The position numbers and the translations under genes are program-made. The notes beneath the pieces are model-generated. The model had not been told where the DNA came from. It saw nothing but the letters and a program-made list of their open reading frames with translations, and did not search any database. Positions 31,564-36,193 of a stretch of 36,193 bases of DNA are shown here, piece by piece; within the stretch, counting starts at the first letter, position 1; each line of letters begins with the position of its first letter. Origin of the DNA: an uncultured Caryophanales bacterium (GTDB taxonomy: Bacteria; Bacillota_I; Bacilli_A; RF39; UBA660); the NCBI GenBank assembly GCA_947169395.1, contig CAMVPJ010000006.1, positions 1-36,193 on the forward strand, given 5' to 3'.

Positions 31564-32234
31564 TAATAATCACTCCTTCTATTTGTTTTTGATAGCGCAT
31601 CTTTAGCAGCCATCTGTTCTGCTACTTTTTTACTTTTCCCAGTCCCTTTACCATACACAATACCATCGATTCTAACTTCTATTTCAAAACTCTTATCATG
31701 TGCTGGACCTTCTTCTTTAATTATAATGTATTCTAAACTCTTCTTATCAGTTTGAACATATTCTTGTAATTTAGATTTATAGTCATGAAAAAAATCAAGC
31801 GAGTTACTTTCTATAATTGGTATTATATATTTATAAATAAATTTTTTAACTTCTTCAATACCCTTATCTAAATACATTGCCGCAAGAAATGATTCAAATA
31901 CATCGGCAACAATTGCCTTAGAATGTTTACCATCTTGTTCTTCTTGACCACGACCTAAACGAATATATTCATTAATTCCTAATTTAACTGAATATTCATA
32001 TAAAGCATTCTCACATACATAGTGACTTCTCATCTTAGTCATAACGCCTTCTGCATTATTCGTTGTTTTATATAGATATTCACTTATAATAAGTTCTAAT
32101 ACTGCATCTCCTAAAAACTCTAATCTTTCATATGACTCTAGTCCATGTTCATTTGCATATGAAGTATGAGTTAGTGCTTGCTCATATAAAGATATATTAT
32201 TATATTTAATCTTTAATTTTTTAAGTATTTCCAT
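31563..32234 (-). CDS. rnc: Ribonuclease III
   Basis: 223 residues. Double-strand-specific endoribonuclease for rRNA precursors and antisense duplexes. The RNase III signature ERLEFLGDAVLELIIS and the second catalytic region AIVADVFESFLAAMYLDKG carry the Asp and Glu ligands. A double-stranded RNA-binding domain covers ~150-220 (KSKLQEYVQ, AKKVAEQMAAKDAL-type ending). Start ATG 32234 with AAGGAGG. It heads the rnc-yebC-mscS operon; smc and ftsY, the common Firmicutes neighbours, are not here. It is the enzyme that would cut the toxin/antisense duplex predicted at 12226-12319. Confidence 0.95.
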   Translation of the reverse strand: MEILKKLKIKYNNISLYEQALTHTSYANEHGLESYERLEFLGDAVLELIISEYLYKTTNNAEGVMTKMRSHYVCENALYEYSVKLGINEYIRLGRGQEEQDGKHSKAIVADVFESFLAAMYLDKGIEEVKKFIYKYIIPIIESNSLDFFHDYKSKLQEYVQTDKKSLEYIIIKEEGPAHDKSFEIEVRIDGIVYGKGTGKSKKVAEQMAAKDALSKTNRRSDY

Positions 32235-32258
32235 AAGTCCTCCTTTCTATATATAAGT

Positions 32259-32264
32259 ATTATA
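32259..32264 (-). promoter_or_regulatory. Extended -10 of the rnc operon
   Basis: Minus strand TGTTATAAT with no good -35 at the right distance (TTTTAT at 17 bases). It lies 24 bases before the rnc start. Confidence 0.45.
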
Positions 32265-32293
32265 ACAAATATCTATAAATTATAAAATACTGT

Positions 32294-32322
32294 TTTACTT
32301 TTTTTACTATTTTTAGTATAAT
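32294..32322 (+). promoter_or_regulatory. yidD promoter
   Basis: TTTACT (32294-32299), 17-base spacer, TATAAT (32317-32322). The predicted first transcribed base coincides with the A of the yidD ATG at 32329. Confidence 0.6.
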
Positions 32323-32328
32323 TAATTT

Positions 32329-32568
32329 ATGAAATGGTTACTAATTAAAATGATTAGATTATATCAAAGAATTCCTAGTAATATTCACTCGTATTGTAGA
32401 CACTATCCAACTTGTTCAGAATATGCAATAGATGCAATTAATGAATATGGTAGTATTAGAGGAATACTCTTATCAATTAAAAGAATTATTAGGTGCAACC
32501 CACTAGGAACTAAAGGATATGATCCTGTAATAAAGAATAAAAGGAGTATATATGAAAAAGATATTTAG
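32329..32568 (+). CDS. yidD: Membrane protein insertion efficiency factor YidD
   Basis: 79 residues. YidD assists YidC in inserting inner-membrane proteins. The conserved family core is all present: LIRLYQRIPS, CRHYPTCSEYAIDAINEYG with three conserved Cys positions (two here plus CNPLG) and RCNPLGTKGYDPV. The start fits other family members exactly, yet no ribosome binding site lies upstream, and the -10 is only 6 bases before the ATG, so the mRNA is probably leaderless. The 3' end overlaps the start of the lipoprotein gene by 17 bases and contains its AGGAGT site. yidC, rnpA and rpmH are not in this window. Confidence 0.93.
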   Translation: MKWLLIKMIRLYQRIPSNIHSYCRHYPTCSEYAIDAINEYGSIRGILLSIKRIIRCNPLGTKGYDPVIKNKRSIYEKDI

Positions 32569-33418
32569 TATAATTATATGTTTATTTAGTATTGTATTAC
32601 TTAGTGGATGTACTGATACATCAACAATGGAGGATATTAATATTTATACAACTGCATACCCTATTGAATATATAGTAAATAGGCTATATGATTCACATAG
32701 TACAATTAGAAGTATCTATCCTAATGGAGTTGATATAAATGAATATAAATTAACTGATGTACTACTTAATGAATATAGTAGTGATGCAGATATGTTTATA
32801 TTTATTGGACTTTCTGATGAAAAAAACTACTTAAAACCTATGCTTAAAAAGAATAAGAATTTGAAAATAATTGATGTAACATCTGATACTTCTTATAATA
32901 AAACTGGTTTTGAAGAGTTATGGTTAGATCCTTCTAAACTACTTACAATAGCTAATAATATTAGAAAAGGTTTTAACGAATATACTGAGGCTAAATATTT
33001 AAAAAATGATGTAGATAAAAAATATGAGGAATTAAAAGTTGATTTAACTAACTTAGAAGCTAAATATAGAGAGGCTATTAAATATGCCGATAATAAAACA
33101 ATAATTGTAAGTGATGATATATTCTTATTCTTAAAAAATTATGGAGCAAATGTTATATCACTTGATTCTGATAATACAGAATATGAAAAGAATATTGCTG
33201 CTGCAAGAAATTTAGTTTATTCAAATCAAGTAAGACATATCTATTTAAAAGATGATGAAAATAATGATGTAATAAACTCATTAATTGACGGAACTAGTGT
33301 TGAGAAAGTAAGTATTAATACTCTATCTACATTAACTGATGAAGAACGTAATAATTATGATTATATATCATTAATGACTGACAATTTAGAGAAAATAAAA
33401 AAAGAATTATATAACTGA
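32552..33418 (+). CDS. ZnuA/TroA-like lipoprotein with altered metal ligands
   Basis: 288 residues. Lipoprotein signal with lipobox LLSGC (Cys at ~20). The remainder follows the cluster A-I (TroA/ZnuA) solute-binding fold: IYTTAYPIEYIVNRL, the SIYPNGVDINEYKLTD loop, ELWLDPSKL, a long backbone helix, IIVSDDIFLFLKNYG and a final DYISLMTDNLEKIKKEL. In zinc and manganese binders these loops hold His (GxDxHxYE, HxWLDP, SHDAF); here they are Asn, Glu and Asp. Metal binding, if any, must be different. No ABC ATPase or permease is adjacent. Translation is coupled to yidD by a 17-base overlap. Stop codon TGA. Confidence 0.8.
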   Translation: MKKIFSIIICLFSIVLLSGCTDTSTMEDINIYTTAYPIEYIVNRLYDSHSTIRSIYPNGVDINEYKLTDVLLNEYSSDADMFIFIGLSDEKNYLKPMLKKNKNLKIIDVTSDTSYNKTGFEELWLDPSKLLTIANNIRKGFNEYTEAKYLKNDVDKKYEELKVDLTNLEAKYREAIKYADNKTIIVSDDIFLFLKNYGANVISLDSDNTEYEKNIAAARNLVYSNQVRHIYLKDDENNDVINSLIDGTSVEKVSINTLSTLTDEERNNYDYISLMTDNLEKIKKELYN

Positions 33419-33447
33419 TTGTACTAGATATAGCGCAATCTTTTTTG
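33414..33447 (+). terminator. Terminator after the ZnuA-like gene
   Basis: GATTG / CAATC stem with a loop of about 14 bases and then T6. It overlaps the 3' end of the converging unknown gene. Confidence 0.5.
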
Positions 33448-33855
33448 TAATTCTTCTTTTACATATTCATTATTAGATGATTCAGCATTTAGTCTATTAC
33501 TAACCAAATCAGAAATTGATAATATTTCTTTAATATCTATATTAGGTTTAGAATATAAGAAAACAACTTTTTTATATAATGCATTAACGTAGTGTTCTGC
33601 TTCTCTATTTTTAGCATCCATTATATAATCAAATAATTTATTTAATCTAAGCAAATCATCACTTAACCCGTTATTTATCATCTTATCAAGTATATAATTA
33701 AGTATACTTAATTTATCTTGTAAAGATATACGTGTTAAAACTCTATCATTTACATCCATTATTTGAAGTACTTTCTTCTCTTTAATTAAATATATACCAG
33801 AATTATTTTTATTACCAACTATTTTCTTTATATCAATAATTTTATCATTATTCAT
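33424..33855 (-). CDS. Unknown protein, 143 residues
   Basis: Start ATG 33855, 8 bases behind a GAGGTGAG site; a GTG three codons earlier is less likely. The protein is soluble, without Cys motifs or membrane segments. An N-terminal beta-rich part (IYLIKEKKVLQIMDVND) is followed by helices rich in Leu, Asn and Arg ending ELQKRLRYI. It overlaps the upstream unknown gene by 8 bases, so the two are a coupled pair. I do not recognise it. Confidence 0.65.
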   Translation of the reverse strand: MNNDKIIDIKKIVGNKNNSGIYLIKEKKVLQIMDVNDRVLTRISLQDKLSILNYILDKMINNGLSDDLLRLNKLFDYIMDAKNREAEHYVNALYKKVVFLYSKPNIDIKEILSISDLVSNRLNAESSNNEYVKEELQKRLRYI

Positions 33856-34174
33856 TAGTCTCACCTCTTACCTTTATTTTCACTTTATTTACATCCATTT
33901 CTCTATTAATAGAATAAAGTTGTAAATTTATATAATCTAATATTTGATTTAATAACTCCTTATTAAGGTTATAATATCTTCTTACCTGTGTTTTAATATC
34001 AGACCATATATTAGATAAAAATATATCTAATTCCATAGTTTCACTAGATATCTTATAAAAAACCTTATCAAAATTATTTACATTCTTCTCATTCATAGAA
34101 CCATCTATTAAAGAATTATTAATATTAATCATCATTCTTTTTTTTACTTCAAAATCAAATGTATCAATTTTCAT
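33848..34174 (-). CDS. Unknown protein, 108 residues
   Basis: Start ATG 34174 with an AAAGGAAAG site and promoter at 34217-34245. It is mostly helical and soluble, with Asn and acidic residues, e.g. ETMELDIFLSNIWSDIKTQV. No recognised domain. First gene of a two-gene operon with the 143-residue protein, whose start it overlaps. Confidence 0.65.
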   Translation of the reverse strand: MKIDTFDFEVKKRMMININNSLIDGSMNEKNVNNFDKVFYKISSETMELDIFLSNIWSDIKTQVRRYYNLNKELLNQILDYINLQLYSINREMDVNKVKIKVRGETNE

Positions 34175-34216
34175 ATAATCACTTTCCTTTATGCTTTTTT
34201 GCGCACACAGTTAATC

Positions 34217-34245
34217 ATTTTAACACAAAATAATTATTTTTGCAA
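34217..34245 (-). promoter_or_regulatory. Promoter of the two unknown genes
   Basis: Minus strand TTGCAA (34240-34245), 17-base spacer, TAAAAT (34217-34222) with TG one base upstream. Confidence 0.65.
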
Positions 34246-34260
34246 ATTCACAATACCGCT

Positions 34261-34289
34261 AAAAAAGAACTACTTATTAAGTAATTCTT
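34261..34289 (-). terminator. Terminator after the ArsC/Spx-like gene
   Basis: Minus-strand AAGAATTACTT / AAGTAGTTCTT (11 pairs, one T-G) with a 3-base loop and T tail, overlapping the stop codon. Confidence 0.75.
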
Positions 34290-34626
34290 TACTCCACTCA
34301 TTTTCTTTAAACCCTATTAAAATACTATTATTAGTAATTAAAATAGGTCTTTTTACAAGCATACCATCACTAGATAGTACTTTTATCATTTCTTCTTTAC
34401 TCATATTTAGAAGCCTATTTTTTAAATCCATTTCACGATATAATATCCCACTAGTATTAAATAGTTTTTTTATTTCAATGTTATATTTATTAATCCAGGA
34501 ATCTATCTCATCATAAGTTGGATTATTATCTTTTATTTGTCTATCTATGTATTTAATATTATTATCATCTAAAAACTTTTTAGCCTTTTTACAAGTTGAA
34601 CATTTACTATAATTTATAAATTCCAT
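34270..34626 (-). CDS. ArsC/Spx-family thioredoxin-fold protein
   Basis: 118 residues. The N-terminal CSTCKKAKKFLDDNNI is the CxxC thioredoxin-like site shared by Spx, MgsR and the ArsC/YffB arsenate-reductase-like group; the GMLVKRPIL segment (Arg-Pro) is the other family signature. Spx binds RNA polymerase alpha and senses thiol stress; ArsC-like members reduce arsenate. The sequence lacks an obvious way to choose, and the family is best called ArsC/Spx. Start ATG 34626 lies 2 bases after the infB stop, without a long spacer, so it is likely read from the infB transcript. Confidence 0.85.
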   Translation of the reverse strand: MEFINYSKCSTCKKAKKFLDDNNIKYIDRQIKDNNPTYDEIDSWINKYNIEIKKLFNTSGILYREMDLKNRLLNMSKEEMIKVLSSDGMLVKRPILITNNSILIGFKENEWSKELLNK

Positions 34627-34628
34627 AT

Positions 34629-36193
34629 TTATTTAGTCTCAACCATCTCATAAGCCTCAATGATATCTCCTACTTTAATATCATTAAAGTTAGTAACAGT
34701 AATTCCACATTCTAAGCCTTTTTTTACTTCTTTAACTGAATCTTTCTCTCTTTGTAGTGATCCTATCTCACCATCATAGATAACTTTACTATCACGAATA
34801 ACCCTAGCTTCTGAATTAGATTTAACAACACCATCTAATACATATGATCCAGCAATTACTCCAACTTTAGAAAATTTAAATAATTGTCTAACTTCTGCTG
34901 AACCTGTTACTTTTTCTACATATGTTGGATCAAGTAATCCTTGCATTGCATTTTCCATATCTTCAACTGCTTTATAGATTATATCATATAATCTAATTTC
35001 AACACCTTGTTCTTTAGCATAATCTTTAATAGAATTATTAGGTCTAATATTAAATCCAATTATAATAGCATTAGATGCACTTGCAAGTACTATGTCTGAT
35101 TCTGTAATCGCACCTACTGTACTTCTAATTACTTTAACCTTAACTCCTTCTACTTCAATCTTCTCTAAAGAGTTCTTAACAGCCTCTGCAGAACCATTAA
35201 CATCTGCTTTAATAATAACATTAATCTCTTTAACACCATCTTGTATTTTAGCAAATAAGTCTTCTAATGATACATTACTTCTAGCATTCTTCTTAAGCTT
35301 TTCTTCTTCACGTCTAGCTTCACCAATACTTCTTGCTTGTTTTTCAGTTTCAAAAGCCATAAACTTATCTCCTGCAGAAGGTATGCAATTAATACCAGTA
35401 ATTTCAACAGGTTGACTAGGTAGTGCTTCCGTGATTTCTTCACCTTTATCATTCTTTAAAGTACGAATCTTACCAAATGATGTCCCAACTACAATAGGAT
35501 CTCCTAAACGTAGAGTACCATTTTGTACTAAAACAGTAACTTTCGCACCAACATGTTTATCAAGTGTTGCCTCAACTACACTACCAATTGCATATCTTTT
35601 AGGATTAGCCTTATACTCTTCAAGTTCTGCAACTAGTAAGATATTTTCAAGTAATTTATCAACACCCTCACCAGTCTTCGCACTAATCTTGGTACATATA
35701 GTATCTCCTCCCCACTCTTCTGGAGTAAGACCATATTCAGCAAGTTCAGATAATACTTTTTCAACATTGGCACCAGGTTTATCTATTTTATTAATTGCAA
35801 CTAATATTGGTACATTTGCAGCCTTAGCATGATCTATTGCTTCTTTAGTTTGAGGCATTACACCATCATCTGCTGCAACTATAATTATTACGATATCAGT
35901 AATACTAGCTCCTCTTGCACGCATTTCAGTAAATGCTGCATGTCCTGGAGTATCAATAAATGTAATAGTCTCTCCATTATGTTTAACTTGATATGCACTA
36001 ATAGCCTGAGTAATTCCTCCTGCCTCTCCTGATACAACATCAGTTTTACGAATAGTATCAAGAAGTGTTGTTTTACCATGGTCAACATGTCCCATAATAG
36101 TTACAACAGCAGGTCTTTTAACTAAATCTTCTTCTTTGTCATTAATCTCAAACTCTTCAAACTTAGTCTCATCAATTTCTTGTTCGCGTTCTA
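34629..36193 (-). CDS. infB: Translation initiation factor IF-2 (5' part outside window)
   Basis: At least 521 residues are visible; the frame stays open across the right edge, so the N-terminus lies outside. IF-2 brings fMet-tRNA to the 30S subunit and promotes joining of the 50S. GTPase motifs: [13 protein letters not shown] (G1), [10 protein letters not shown] (G3) and INKIDKPGA (G4). Domain II and the C-terminal domains follow ([37 protein letters not shown]). The ATG at 36095 is internal, since VKRPAVVTI and a Glu-rich linker precede it without a stop. Usual neighbours nusA and rbfA are not seen on the 3' side, where an ArsC/Spx-like gene follows 2 bases on. Confidence 0.95.
   Translation of the reverse strand, partial: EREQEIDETKFEEFEINDKEEDLVKRPAVVTIMGHVDHGKTTLLDTIRKTDVVSGEAGGITQAISAYQVKHNGETITFIDTPGHAAFTEMRARGASITDIVIIIVAADDGVMPQTKEAIDHAKAANVPILVAINKIDKPGANVEKVLSELAEYGLTPEEWGGDTICTKISAKTGEGVDKLLENILLVAELEEYKANPKRYAIGSVVEATLDKHVGAKVTVLVQNGTLRLGDPIVVGTSFGKIRTLKNDKGEEITEALPSQPVEITGINCIPSAGDKFMAFETEKQARSIGEARREEEKLKKNARSNVSLEDLFAKIQDGVKEINVIIKADVNGSAEAVKNSLEKIEVEGVKVKVIRSTVGAITESDIVLASASNAIIIGFNIRPNNSIKDYAKEQGVEIRLYDIIYKAVEDMENAMQGLLDPTYVEKVTGSAEVRQLFKFSKVGVIAGSYVLDGVVKSNSEARVIRDSKVIYDGEIGSLQREKDSVKEVKKGLECGITVTNFNDIKVGDIIEAYEMVETK

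Noticed and set aside
35092..35832. Plus-strand frames opposite infB
   Set aside because: Shadows of the conserved infB coding sequence.
1..36193. tRNA, rRNA, insertion sequences or prophage genes
   Set aside because: None seen; no cloverleaf, transposase, integrase or phage structural gene could be recognised on either strand.

Overview
The window is strongly AT-rich DNA from a low-GC Gram-positive bacterium. Evidence for this is the recU-ponA pair, a class B-type sortase with a C-terminally anchored surface protein, a lipoprotein with a lipobox, AGGAGG-type ribosome binding sites and a ParC/ParE pair of Gram-positive type. TGG is used for Trp and TGA occurs as a stop, so the code is standard (table 11), not Mycoplasma-type. 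The two oxygen-sensitive-type activase/dehydratase-like proteins point to an anaerobe, plausibly an uncultured gut Bacilli/RF39-like or Erysipelotrichia-like lineage. That placement is inference.

Layout. (1) 1-2790, minus strand: a cut-off paralogue, a 656-residue leucine-rich-repeat protein with ten 21-residue repeats, and a frameshifted C39-peptidase-like gene with Ser at the expected catalytic Cys. (2) 2862-6136, minus: a type IV prepilin-like protein, a protein-kinase-fold protein, and a membrane protein whose ectodomain is also found on a second prepilin at 10880-11812. (3) 6182-10823, minus: mutS, then an activase / dehydratase-like pair. (4) 12001-12452: what looks like an unannotated type I toxin-antitoxin locus. 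It has a 33-residue membrane peptide, its own extended -10 promoter, a Shine-Dalgarno locked in a hairpin, 5' and 3' mRNA ends that are complementary, and a convergent antisense RNA with its own promoter and terminator. This is the main discovery in the window. (5) 12470-19834, minus: miaB, then parE - PP2C-like gene - small ORF - Nudix - parC. (6) 19892-24567, minus: a sortase (apparent AUA start) followed by a von Willebrand A / MucBP-repeat surface protein carrying an 824-bp perfect internal duplication. (7) 24644-25187: a DUF4186 gene broken by one base. (8) 25257-28723, plus: recU-ponA. (9) 28756-32234, minus: a metal-transporter-like protein with a Fur-family regulator under a perfect inverted-repeat operator, then rnc-yebC-mscS. 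(10) 32329-33418, plus: an apparently leaderless yidD and a ZnuA-like lipoprotein lacking the usual His ligands. (11) 33424-36193, minus: two unknown genes, an ArsC/Spx-like protein, and infB running off the end.

Most genes are housekeeping (DNA repair and topology, tRNA modification, translation, wall synthesis). The accessory layer is cell-surface and signalling: pilins, kinase, phosphatase-like protein, sortase and adhesin. Two genes are disrupted by one-base indels in A runs, so homopolymer instability or sequencing error should be kept in mind when reading this window.
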